The position numbers were made by a program, and so were the translations under genes. A DNA stretch of 8,702 bases, taken from positions 1 through 8,702 of the forward strand of contig DQUJ01000099.1 of assembly GCA_015662325.1 (NCBI GenBank). The letters run 5' to 3'. Positions 1-5,979 of this stretch are shown piece by piece. How positions within the stretch are numbered: position 1 is the first letter of the stretch; every line of letters begins with the position of its first letter. The notes beneath the pieces are model-generated. The model had not been told where the DNA came from, searched no databases, and saw only the letters and a list, made by a program, of their open reading frames with translations. The stretch comes from Leucothrix mucor (GTDB lineage: Bacteria; Pseudomonadota; Gammaproteobacteria; Thiotrichales; Thiotrichaceae).

Positions 1-804
1 GAAGATGAAAGTGTTGCGATTGCATTAAATGAGCAATACTCACCACGCTTTGCAGGTGATGAATTGCCAACATCACTCGTTGCATGTGCTGTTTCAATTG
101 CTGATAAGCTTGATACGTTAGTGGGTATTTTTGGTATTGGTCAAGCACCGAAAGGCACCGCTGATCCGTTTGCACTTCGTCGTGCTGCGATTGGTCTACT
201 GCGTATCATTAAAGATAAGAACCTTGATCTTGATACCCTTGAATTAGTTAAATTAGCGCAAGCAGAATATGCAGATAAATTAACGAATGACAATGTTGCA
301 ACGGATGTGGTGGATTTCTTATTCGCGCGTTACCGTGCAACTTATCAAGCAAATGGTTTCTCGGTTGAGTTGATTCAATCTGTGTTAGATCGCCGTCCAA
401 CTAAGCCACTTGATTTTGATAAACGTATTCAGGCCGTTGCCAAATTCCAAGCATTGCCAGAAGCAGCACCAATTGCAGCTGCGAATAAACGTATCAGCAA
501 TATTCTTGCGAAAGTAAAAACAGAAATTAATAGCGATATTAGTGCTGATTTAGTCTGTGAAGACGCTGAAAAGGCATTATCTGAAAAATTAGTGTTGCTA
601 GAATCGTCGCTAAGCCCTTTATTTGCTAACGGAGACTACGAGTCTGCCTTGTTTGAATTGGCTTCTCTACAAGCTCCCGTGGATGATTTCTTCGATAATG
701 TGATGGTAATGGCTGAGGATGAAGCGGTTAAACAGAATCGTTTAGCAATTTTGAACCGCTTACGTAACTTATTCTTACAAGTGGCTGATGTGTCAGTTTT
801 GTAA
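1..804 (+). CDS. glyS: Glycyl-tRNA synthetase beta subunit, 3' part (partial at window start)
   Basis: The beta subunit works with GlyQ in the alpha2-beta2 enzyme that charges tRNA-Gly in the cytoplasm. The frame is open from base 1, so the gene starts outside the window. The 267 residues seen are the C-terminal part of a protein that is about 690 residues in E. coli. The family stretch [20 protein letters not shown], followed by [16 protein letters not shown], is clear, and the tail (about the last 110 residues, rich in helices, with [20 protein letters not shown]) fits the DALR-type anticodon-binding domain. A TTG at 64 is only an internal leucine codon, not a start. A strong hairpin terminator follows the TAA stop. 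glyQ would be expected just upstream, outside the window. The gene converges on the yidC block, with a decayed nuclease gene between them. Identification is secure. Confidence 0.96.
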   Translation, partial: EDESVAIALNEQYSPRFAGDELPTSLVACAVSIADKLDTLVGIFGIGQAPKGTADPFALRRAAIGLLRIIKDKNLDLDTLELVKLAQAEYADKLTNDNVATDVVDFLFARYRATYQANGFSVELIQSVLDRRPTKPLDFDKRIQAVAKFQALPEAAPIAAANKRISNILAKVKTEINSDISADLVCEDAEKALSEKLVLLESSLSPLFANGDYESALFELASLQAPVDDFFDNVMVMAEDEAVKQNRLAILNRLRNLFLQVADVSVL

Positions 805-826
805 TGTTTGACGTTAACTAAACTTT

Positions 827-857
827 AAAAGCCTCGCAATGATAGCGGGGCTTTTTT
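827..857 (+). terminator. Rho-independent terminator of glyS
   Basis: The left arm AAAAGCCTCGC (827-837) pairs with GCGGGGCTTTT (845-855) with one G-U wobble around a 7-base loop, and the stem runs into six T (852-857). It lies 22 bases after the glyS stop. The A-run on the left arm lets it act on the minus strand too. The coding remnant of the decayed nuclease gene reaches into its right arm. Confidence 0.9.
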
Positions 858-1461
858 GATTCCTTTTGCTTTAAAGTTATCTTTTATTTTTTAGGAAGTA
901 GATCCATTCATCAAGCGTATCTTTGGCGATGTTATTAAAGTTGTCTACTTTAATGATATACTATTCAGGGTAAATTTCATGAATATTTTCTTTTTTATAG
1001 AGTGTTTTTTGAGTCTCAGAAAGATCTAGAATGCTGTGTGTGTGGATTCCTGTAAACTCAGTTTTTCCGTAGTAGATGTAATTATCACCAATGCCTAAAT
1101 TGAAATAAACGATATTAACAGAGATAACTTTGGCTATTTTTGAATAGGCCTCGCCCAGATTAATATCCTCGGAAATCACCTTTGAAGATCCGTAAGCAAG
1201 GCGGTGTAAGTAATCATACTCACTATCGTATTGCACTTCTATTATGATGATTTCATTAAGCAGCGTTTTAACCTTAAGATCCACGCGGTTATACTTGTTA
1301 TTTTAAGTATCTTTGTTACTTTAGCTTTCAAGTATATCTAAAATAGTAATGTCATCACTGAGTAATTCACTAAGAAACCCTTCTAAAATTTCAAAGTTTC
1401 CTTTAGATCGCAATAGTTTTTTCATCGCCCAATCAAAACTTATTAATCGTCTCTTTGCCAT
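849..1461 (-). pseudogene. Decayed Rpn-family PD-(D/E)XK nuclease / 'transposase' gene
   Basis: Reading the minus strand from the ATG at 1461 gives MAKRRLISFDWAMKKLLRSK, then a helical NFEILEGFLSELLSDD stretch. Next come stop codon 47 (TAA, 1323-1321) and stop codon 53 (TAA, 1305-1303). The same frame then gives KYNRVDLKVKT...IIIIEVQYDSEYDYLHRL, then stop codon 167 (TAG, 963-961), then YIIKVDNFNNIAKDTLDEW. At about 885 the frame shifts and the similarity continues as IKDNFKAKGIKKA to 849. This series matches, from memory, the Rpn (recombination-promoting nuclease) family, whose members are about 290-310 residues long. Asp61 and the ExQ at 75-77 fit the variant PD-(D/E)XK active site. An intact AAGGAG ribosome site lies 8 bases before the ATG. 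The two early stops fall where the family tends to have acidic residues, so each could be one G-to-T change from a Glu codon. The 3' third is missing and ends in the glyS terminator. The only open piece, 961-1284 from a GTG, would be called a 107-residue hypothetical protein, but it is the middle of this dead gene. Family recognition is firm; the exact lesions need an intact relative for comparison. Confidence 0.88.
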
Positions 1462-1526
1462 TTTACATTCTCCTTGTTGCTTTATTTTCAAACAATTGCA
1501 CTTGATTTTTAAAGGGAGTCAAAAAC

Positions 1527-1555
1527 AAAAAAGGCGACTAGATAGCCGCCTTTTT
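1527..1555 (-). terminator. Terminator of the rpmH-rnpA-yidD-yidC operon
   Basis: An A-run plus GGCG at 1527-1536 pairs with CGCC plus five T at 1547-1555; two more pairs form further in, past one mismatch. On the minus strand this reads as a GC stem followed by six T, 20 bases after the yidC stop. Because both sides have A/T runs it may work in both directions. It shows that the operon ends at yidC and does not run on to mnmE. Confidence 0.85.
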
Positions 1556-1574
1556 AATGAAAATAGAATTTAAA

Positions 1575-3275
1575 TTAAGATTTATTCTCTATTTTCTTGT
1601 TATCATTTTTAGCGCCTAATCCTTGTTTCTCGATTTGACGGAAAATAATTGTTTGCTGGATTAATGTAACGATGTTACTCATTAACCAGTAGATAACCAG
1701 CCCAGCTGGGAACCATAGGAAGAAGAACGTGAACAGAACTGGCATAAATTTCATGATTTTCTGTTGCATTGGATCTTGAACCGTTGCAGGTGACATCTTC
1801 TGAATGAAGAACATACTGATACCCATCAAAACAGGTAAAATGTAGTACGGGTCTTGCACTGATAAATCGTGGATCCATAAAATAAATGGTGAGTGGCGCA
1901 GTTCAACCGCTTCCATTAATGACCAGTACAATGCAATGAAGATAGGCATTTGTAGTAAAATAGGGAAACAACCGCCAAGTGGGTTTACTTTCTCTTTCTT
2001 ATACAGTTCCATCATTGCTTTAGATACTTTCTGCTTGTCTTCACCGTAGCGATCACGAAGCTCTTGAATCTTAGGCTGTAACAAACGCATTTTCGCCATT
2101 GACGTGTATTGCGCTTTTGTTAGTGGGTACATACCGCCTTTTACTGTGAAAGTAATAAGAATGATTGCAAAACCCCAGTTGCCAACAAAGCCGTGGAAGA
2201 ATACAAGTAATTTGAATAAAGGCTGTGCAATGAACCATAACCAGCCGTAATCAACGGTTAAATCAAGATGTTGACCCACTGCGGCCATTTCATTTTGAAG
2301 CTTAGGACCAACCCAAAGCTGACTCTTTAGTTCAGCGGTTGTATTTGCTTGAACTGTTTGAGCTGACGATTTAAACCCGATAGCGCCTTCAGTGCCACGA
2401 ACGATATTTGAGTAAAGCACATTGTTTTGAGTTGCATCAGGTACCCATGCAGAAACAAAGTAATGTTGTAACATACCCACCCAACCACCAACGGTTGCTT
2501 TGTTTAAGTTTGCATCTTTCATATCGTCGTATGAATATTTCTTGTAACGCGTTTCGTCAGTCGAATACGCTGCACCACGGTAAGAGTGCATGCCTCTCAT
2601 TCCAACAGATGCAGTATCTTGGATTGTTTCTCTAATTTGCCCGTATAGTTGAATGTTTAACGGCTCAGCCGTTTTATTCTCAACATGGTAAGTTACAGCA
2701 ACAACATATTCACCACGTTTTAGTGTAAAGGTTTTTGTAAATACATTTCCTTTTACATCCACATAACGTAGTGACGTAGAGACTTGATCTTGCCCTTCTG
2801 TGATAACTGTTTCAGCATTAGCCGCTTTATAATAAGGACGACCTTTTTTATTTGAATCTGGGCCATCTTTACCGATCAAGCCACTTTGTGCAATGTAGCT
2901 AAAGCCATTGTCAGTATTTAATACTTTAAAAGGTTCGTCTGAATCTAGCGCAACCGTATGCTCTAGTAGAGCGCCTTCAACAACATCGCCACCAATTACT
3001 GAGATTAAAAGGCGTAATTTATCATTTTCAATAGAAATTGTTTGCCCTTTAACTTCTGCAGTTGCAGGTACATCCGTGTCAGTTGTTTGAACATCTGTTG
3101 AAGCAGGCACATCTGAACTATGGTTCGATGTACTAGGCACTGATGATACCGTATTTGTTGTTTGCTCAGTCTTTTGTGCAACTGGCGCTGGGTTTTGCTC
3201 TATTTCCCAAGCTTGATATAGCAAAAAGCTAACAAACAGTAGGGCAAGCAGAAGTAAATTACGTTGTGATTCCAT
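1575..3275 (-). CDS. yidC: Membrane protein insertase YidC
   Basis: YidC inserts and folds inner-membrane proteins, alone or with SecYEG. The 566-residue protein is near the usual gammaproteobacterial length (548 in E. coli). An N-terminal membrane anchor lies at about residues 5-21. A low-complexity Ser/Thr/Val-rich linker (about 30-72) follows, then a large periplasmic domain (about 78-340). The conserved membrane core starts near 349, with PLTKAQYTSMAKM (384-396), the cytoplasmic hairpin loop, EKVNPLGGCFPILLQMPIF (428-446), LWIHDLSVQDPYYILP (466-481) and FLWFPAGLVIYW (519-530). The groove residue that is Arg366 in E. coli is Lys379 here (ITFTVKGGMYP). The C-terminal tail is basic and Asn/Lys-rich. 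The ATG lies 8 bases after the yidD stop without a good ribosome site, which suggests coupled translation. Identification is certain. Confidence 0.98.
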   Translation of the reverse strand: MESQRNLLLLALLFVSFLLYQAWEIEQNPAPVAQKTEQTTNTVSSVPSTSNHSSDVPASTDVQTTDTDVPATAEVKGQTISIENDKLRLLISVIGGDVVEGALLEHTVALDSDEPFKVLNTDNGFSYIAQSGLIGKDGPDSNKKGRPYYKAANAETVITEGQDQVSTSLRYVDVKGNVFTKTFTLKRGEYVVAVTYHVENKTAEPLNIQLYGQIRETIQDTASVGMRGMHSYRGAAYSTDETRYKKYSYDDMKDANLNKATVGGWVGMLQHYFVSAWVPDATQNNVLYSNIVRGTEGAIGFKSSAQTVQANTTAELKSQLWVGPKLQNEMAAVGQHLDLTVDYGWLWFIAQPLFKLLVFFHGFVGNWGFAIILITFTVKGGMYPLTKAQYTSMAKMRLLQPKIQELRDRYGEDKQKVSKAMMELYKKEKVNPLGGCFPILLQMPIFIALYWSLMEAVELRHSPFILWIHDLSVQDPYYILPVLMGISMFFIQKMSPATVQDPMQQKIMKFMPVLFTFFFLWFPAGLVIYWLMSNIVTLIQQTIIFRQIEKQGLGAKNDNKKIENKS

Positions 3276-3283
3276 AACGGTTT

Positions 3284-3598
3284 CTAATCTCTTTTAGTGT
3301 TGGTACAATTATTTAAGTCGTTTTGATCCGATTTATGTTGATTCTCATGGTGTTCTTGAGCGCAACAAGGTAGAACAGGATCATAACCACCATCATTTAA
3401 TGGATGGCATTTTATAAGACGAGAGCCTGCAAGCCAACATCCTTTTACAAATCCATGCAAATTAATTGCTTCAATCGCATAATGAGAGCAGGTTGGCGTA
3501 AAACGACAACGCGGTCCGATCAGGGGACTGATAATTAATTGATAAGCGCGTATGAACTTAACGGCTAACCATTGCAACGCTGAATTAATTTTCGCCAT
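3284..3598 (-). CDS. yidD: Membrane protein insertion efficiency factor YidD
   Basis: YidD is a small protein on the inner face of the inner membrane that helps YidC-dependent insertion. The family core is intact: an amphipathic N-terminal helix ([17 protein letters not shown], residues 10-26), then [15 protein letters not shown] with its cysteines, [19 protein letters not shown], and GGYDPVLP. The protein is 104 residues against about 85 in E. coli. The extra part is a hydrophilic His/Asn/Lys-rich tail after residue 80 ([17 protein letters not shown]). The ATG at 3598 lies inside the rnpA 3' end, giving a 34-bp overlap in another frame, with only a weak GGA six bases upstream; this fits translation coupled to rnpA. 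yidC follows after 8 bases. Confidence 0.96.
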   Translation of the reverse strand: MAKINSALQWLAVKFIRAYQLIISPLIGPRCRFTPTCSHYAIEAINLHGFVKGCWLAGSRLIKCHPLNDGGYDPVLPCCAQEHHENQHKSDQNDLNNCTNTKRD

Positions 3599-3921
3599 AA
3601 TTTATCCAAAATTTTATTAATTTCTTCATTTGATAAATCAGCAATACCGGCTTTTGCAATAACGACAATATCGATTGCGGGTAATTGGTGTTGTTGATGG
3701 CGGAATTGTTCTCTTACGACGCGACGAATACGATTTCGTCCAACAGCATGTTTAATATGCTTTTTCGGGATTGCCATGCCAATTCTAGGGTGATTCAGCG
3801 TGTTTTTACGGGCAAGTAAAGTCAGGTGTGGAGAGACAGCAGGAATTGCTTGTTTAAATACGGGTTGAAAATCTGCGGGAGTTAGCAAGCGCAACTCCCG
3901 AGAGTACGAATAATTTATCAC
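3565..3921 (-). CDS. rnpA: Ribonuclease P protein component
   Basis: RnpA is the protein subunit that, with the rnpB RNA, removes 5' leaders from precursor tRNAs. The 118-residue protein has the family signature [16 protein letters not shown] (about residues 64-79), the conserved [11 protein letters not shown] near the N-terminus and DIVVIAKAG. The GTG start at 3921-3919 puts RELRLL at residue 8, as in E. coli RnpA; an in-frame stop at 3942-3940 and the lack of an ATG leave GTG as the best choice. No Shine-Dalgarno sequence is visible, and the GTG sits at the edge of the loop of a perfect 11-bp hairpin that also covers the rpmH stop. It lies 10 bases after rpmH and overlaps yidD by 34 bp. Confidence 0.96.
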   Translation of the reverse strand: MINYSYSRELRLLTPADFQPVFKQAIPAVSPHLTLLARKNTLNHPRIGMAIPKKHIKHAVGRNRIRRVVREQFRHQQHQLPAIDIVVIAKAGIADLSNEEINKILDKLWRKLIQRCNG

Positions 3922-3935
3922 GTTTGATAAATTAT
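3910..3935 (-). repeat. Perfect 11-bp inverted repeat over the rpmH stop and rnpA start
   Basis: ATAATTTATCA (3910-3920) and TGATAAATTAT (3925-3935) are exact reverse complements with a 4-base loop. In the mRNA one arm holds the rpmH stop codon (3934-3932). The rnpA GTG uses the last loop base and the first two bases of the other arm. No U-run follows, so it is not a terminator. It may damp rnpA translation or protect the rpmH 3' end; this is inference. Confidence 0.75.
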
Positions 3936-4066
3936 GCGCTTAAGCTTGCACGGCCTTTAGCACGACGACGAGCTAGTACGTTACGACCATTTTTAGTCGC
4001 CATACGAGTTCTGAAACCGTGTGAACGTTTACGCTTAAGATTACTTGGTTGGAAAGTACGTTTCAT
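3932..4066 (-). CDS. rpmH: 50S ribosomal protein L34
   Basis: This is a 44-residue, very basic protein of the large ribosomal subunit. The translation starts [19 protein letters not shown], continues with [20 protein letters not shown] and ends SLSA, matching L34 across its whole length (46 residues in E. coli). The ATG is at 4066-4064 and the TAA at 3934-3932. A GTGGATAAGAG stretch just before the ATG holds the only purine-rich ribosome site, and its complement resembles a DnaA box. It is the first gene of the leftward operon, with two good promoters upstream, and is followed after 10 bases by rnpA. Confidence 0.98.
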   Translation of the reverse strand: MKRTFQPSNLKRKRSHGFRTRMATKNGRNVLARRRAKGRASLSA

Positions 4067-4070
4067 GCTC

Positions 4071-4079
4071 TTATCCACT
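4071..4079 (+). promoter_or_regulatory. DnaA-box-like site in the rpmH ribosome-binding region
   Basis: TTATCCACT differs from the strong DnaA box TTATCCACA only at the last base. It lies just upstream of rpmH and overlaps its ribosome-binding region, so the match may come from the leader and not from DnaA binding. Confidence 0.4.
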
Positions 4080-4133
4080 TCTTAGTTGAGTACTGTTACA
4101 GTAGCTAATGTTTTTGAACTTTAAAAAGCTTAC

Positions 4134-4158
4134 CTTATTAAAAGGAGCTTATTAAAAG
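4134..4158. repeat. Short direct repeat in the rpmH leader
   Basis: CTTATTAAAAG occurs at 4134-4144 and again at 4148-4158, 14 bases apart start to start, inside the transcribed leader of rpmH. No function is apparent. Confidence 0.5.
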
Positions 4159-4190
4159 AAGAAAAGACTAGCCGGTTAAAAAGAGAGCGA

Positions 4191-4219
4191 ATTCTATGTA
4201 TTAGTCGACTAAAAGTCAA
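4191..4219 (-). promoter_or_regulatory. Proximal sigma-70 promoter of rpmH
   Basis: On the minus strand, TTGACT (4219-4214) and TAGAAT (4196-4191) are separated by exactly 17 bases; each hexamer matches consensus at five of six positions. It points at rpmH with a leader of roughly 120 bases. A 12-bp palindrome fills most of the spacer and a 14-bp palindrome lies just upstream of the -35. Confidence 0.75.
4201..4212. repeat. 12-bp palindrome in the rpmH promoter spacer
   Basis: TTAGTCGACTAA is a perfect palindrome between the -35 and -10 boxes of the proximal rpmH promoter, a place where a repressor could bind. One or two palindromes of this length are expected by chance in a window of this size. 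Confidence 0.35.
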
Positions 4220-4221
4220 TC

Positions 4222-4235
4222 AAAGAAGCTTCTTT
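4222..4235. repeat. 14-bp palindrome upstream of the rpmH -35 box
   Basis: AAAGAAGCTTCTTT is a perfect palindrome two bases upstream of the -35 box of the proximal rpmH promoter. It could be an operator or activator site; the sequence names no protein. Confidence 0.35.
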
Positions 4236-4342
4236 CAAGTTGAATAAATTCTATCCAATGCGAACAAATCTTAATAAAAACAGTTGTTATGCACGTTGAA
4301 TAGCTTTTTAAACTATTCCCGACCAAAAGTCGAGGTGAGGGG

Positions 4343-4370
4343 ATTATATAGAAGCGTCATTAATAAGCAA
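4343..4370 (-). promoter_or_regulatory. Distal sigma-70 promoter of rpmH
   Basis: On the minus strand a perfect TATAAT (4348-4343) follows TTGCTT (4370-4365) after 16 bases. The CCCCTC next to the -10 is a GC-rich discriminator of the sort seen at stringently controlled ribosomal promoters. It would give a leader of about 270 bases before rpmH. Confidence 0.6.
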
Positions 4371-4452
4371 GGATCTGATCGTAATCTTTTTGTGATTTGT
4401 TTAAAAAACACGCGGTAATGCACAATCTGATCTTTTTTTCTTTTTTGTAGAT

Positions 4453-4481
4453 GATCTTCTAGCACTTATTCGATCTTCTAG
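4453..4481 (+). repeat. Direct repeat GATCTTCTAG upstream of dnaA
   Basis: GATCTTCTAG occurs at 4453-4462 and 4472-4481, 19 bases apart start to start, just upstream of the likely dnaA promoter. Each copy contains a Dam-type GATC site. The arrangement suits a protein-binding pair or a repeated unwinding element. Confidence 0.55.
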
Positions 4482-4482
4482 G

Positions 4483-4496
4483 TAGAATTATCCACC
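4483..4496 (+). promoter_or_regulatory. Candidate dnaA -10 box overlapping a DnaA box
   Basis: TAGAAT (4483-4488) matches the -10 consensus at five of six positions and would start dnaA transcription about 25 bases before the ATG. No good -35 lies at 16-18 bases. TTATCCACC (4488-4496) overlaps it, so DnaA bound there would block the promoter: a simple autoregulation model, by inference. Confidence 0.35.
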
Positions 4497-4521
4497 CTAA
4501 ATTTTTTACTGGAGTTAGTCT

Positions 4522-5907
4522 ATGTCCCTCTCTATTTGGCAAGAATGTTTATCACAATTAAAAAGTGAACTGTCAGCGGGAGATTTTAGTACATGGATTC
4601 GACCTATTCAGGCGGATTTTGCTAACTCTATTTTGAGTCTTTACTCGCCTAATAAATACACATGTGAATGGGTGCGCGATAAATATATCGAGATAATTGA
4701 AGGTAAAATTCATCAAATCGCGATACAAGAAAACGTCTCAAAACCAATCCAAATTAAATTAAGCGTGGGTAGATCAGGCTGTCCAGGAGAACAATCCACT
4801 GTAAAAAGAGCGCCGATTCCAGCGGTGGCGCAAGGTACAACTCAACCTTGGGAATCAACCACAAGACAAACAACTATTGCTCATAAAAGTAACCTTATTA
4901 AGAAATATACCTTTGAAAATTTTGTCGAGGGTAAATCAAATAACTTTGCTATCGCAACTACGCAACAAATCGCAGATAACCCCGGCGACGTTTACAACCC
5001 GCTTTTTTTATACGCGCACCCTGGGTTAGGAAAGACTCACTTACTTCATGCCGTTGGCAATGCGATTGTGGCAAGTAATCCTGAAAGCAAGGTTGTTTAC
5101 ATTCGTTCTGAACGTTTTGTTCAGGATATGATCAACTCTATTCGTAATCATACGATTGAACAATTTAAAGAATATTATGCGTCACTTGACGCCTTGTTAA
5201 TTGATGATATTCACTTTTTTGCGGGCAAAGATCGCTCTCAAGAAGTGTTGTTCCAAACCTTTAATTCAATGCTTGATGCGCACCAGCAGGTTATTTTAAC
5301 CAGCGATCGTTTTCCAAAAGAAATTGAGGGGATTGATGAACGTTTACGCACACGTTTTGGTTGGGGACTGTCAATTGCGATTGATCCACCTGAGCTTGAA
5401 ACGCGCGTTGCGATTTTAATAACAAAAGCAGAAGAGCGAGGATTAACGCTACCTGATGATGTTGCTTTCTTTATCGCGAAACGTCTAACGATCACCGATG
5501 TGCGTGTATTAGAAGGTGCAATTGCAAATATTTCAGCAAAAGCCCAGTTTACGGGCCATGATGTGACGATTTCATTGGTGCAAGATGCGTTACGCGATAT
5601 GTTAGCGGTTCATACTAAACAAGCAACGATTGAAAATATCCAAAAAGTAGTGGCTGAGCATTATCGCATTAAAATTTCTGATATGTCCTCAAAACGCAGA
5701 ACACGTACAGTTGCACGTCCTCGTCAAATTGCAATGGCACTCGCGAAAGAGCTGACACAGCATAGCTTACCTGAAGTTGGCGAAGCGTTTGGCGGTCGTG
5801 ATCATACGACGGTATTACACGCTTGTCGTAAAGTCGTAGAGTTATGCCGTGAAAATAGTGATATAGAAGAAGGTTACAAAATTCTAATTCGCAACTTATC
5901 GATGTAA
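4522..5907 (+). CDS. dnaA: Chromosomal replication initiator protein DnaA
   Basis: DnaA binds DnaA boxes, opens oriC as an ATP-bound filament and loads the DnaB helicase. The 461 residues (467 in E. coli) carry domain I (MSLSIWQECLSQLKSEL, 1 to about 85), a short linker (about 86-125), the AAA+ domain (about 126-345) and the DNA-binding domain IV with LPEVGEAFGGRDHTTVLHAC (416-435). Walker B LLIDDIHFF (225-233), sensor 1 ILTSD (258-262) and the arginines R274 and R278, matching E. coli R281 and R285, are in place. Two parts of the ATP site are unusual: the P-loop is AHPGLGKT (165-172), not GGTGLGKT, and the sensor 2 motif is TDVRVLEGA (325-333) with one inserted residue, where E. coli has SNVRELEGA. 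Catalytic Lys171 and sensor Arg328 remain. GGAG lies 7 bases before the ATG. dnaN follows after 195 bases. Confidence 0.98.
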   Translation: MSLSIWQECLSQLKSELSAGDFSTWIRPIQADFANSILSLYSPNKYTCEWVRDKYIEIIEGKIHQIAIQENVSKPIQIKLSVGRSGCPGEQSTVKRAPIPAVAQGTTQPWESTTRQTTIAHKSNLIKKYTFENFVEGKSNNFAIATTQQIADNPGDVYNPLFLYAHPGLGKTHLLHAVGNAIVASNPESKVVYIRSERFVQDMINSIRNHTIEQFKEYYASLDALLIDDIHFFAGKDRSQEVLFQTFNSMLDAHQQVILTSDRFPKEIEGIDERLRTRFGWGLSIAIDPPELETRVAILITKAEERGLTLPDDVAFFIAKRLTITDVRVLEGAIANISAKAQFTGHDVTISLVQDALRDMLAVHTKQATIENIQKVVAEHYRIKISDMSSKRRTRTVARPRQIAMALAKELTQHSLPEVGEAFGGRDHTTVLHACRKVVELCRENSDIEEGYKILIRNLSM

Positions 5908-5930
5908 TTTCTTAATGTTTTTATTTCTCG

Positions 5931-5952
5931 TTCCCACACTTCTGCGTGGTAA
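5931..5952. repeat. Degenerate hairpin repeat after dnaA
   Basis: TTCCCAC (5931-5937) pairs with GTGGTAA (5946-5952) with one mismatch around an 8-base loop. With its flanks it resembles a degraded copy of the dispersed intergenic motif TCGTTCCCACGC...GCGTGGGAATG, which I recall from many proteobacterial genomes. No T-run follows, so it is not a standard terminator. Confidence 0.5.
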
Positions 5953-5979
5953 TGAATGCTAAATGCAAATGATCGCTTT

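Larger units (their letters stand above)
4287..4496 (+). promoter_or_regulatory. Origin-like region upstream of dnaA (DnaA boxes, GATC cluster, 13-mer)
   Basis: Three sites resemble the DnaA box TTATNCACA with one mismatch each: TTATGCACG (4287-4295), TAATGCACA (4416-4424) and TTATCCACC (4488-4496). Five GATC sites fall within about 100 bases (4372, 4377, 4429, 4453, 4472), four of them as GATCT. GATCTTTTTTTCT (4429-4441) fits the enterobacterial oriC unwinding 13-mer GATCTNTTNTTTT except at one position. In pseudomonads the origin lies between rpmH and dnaA; in E. coli it lies elsewhere and this gap only controls dnaA. The features support either role: a replication origin or a DnaA- and SeqA-controlled promoter region. 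The boxes are few and imperfect for a full oriC. Confidence 0.5.

Noticed and set aside
961..1284. A free-standing 107-residue hypothetical gene from a GTG
   Set aside because: It is the middle of the decayed Rpn gene; family-like sequence continues in the same frame beyond the stops on both sides, and the GTG has no good ribosome site.
1349..1573. A 74-residue plus-strand frame
   Set aside because: It is the antisense of the Rpn remnant and crosses the yidC terminator; it shows no family features.
4298..4318. GAATAG/CTATTC hairpin as a terminator or attenuator in the rpmH leader
   Set aside because: The stem is only six AT-rich pairs and no T-run follows on either strand.
5238..5495. Antisense frame inside dnaA, with similar frames inside yidC, dnaN and recF
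   Set aside because: These are shadows of firmly identified genes, with no start signals or family features of their own.
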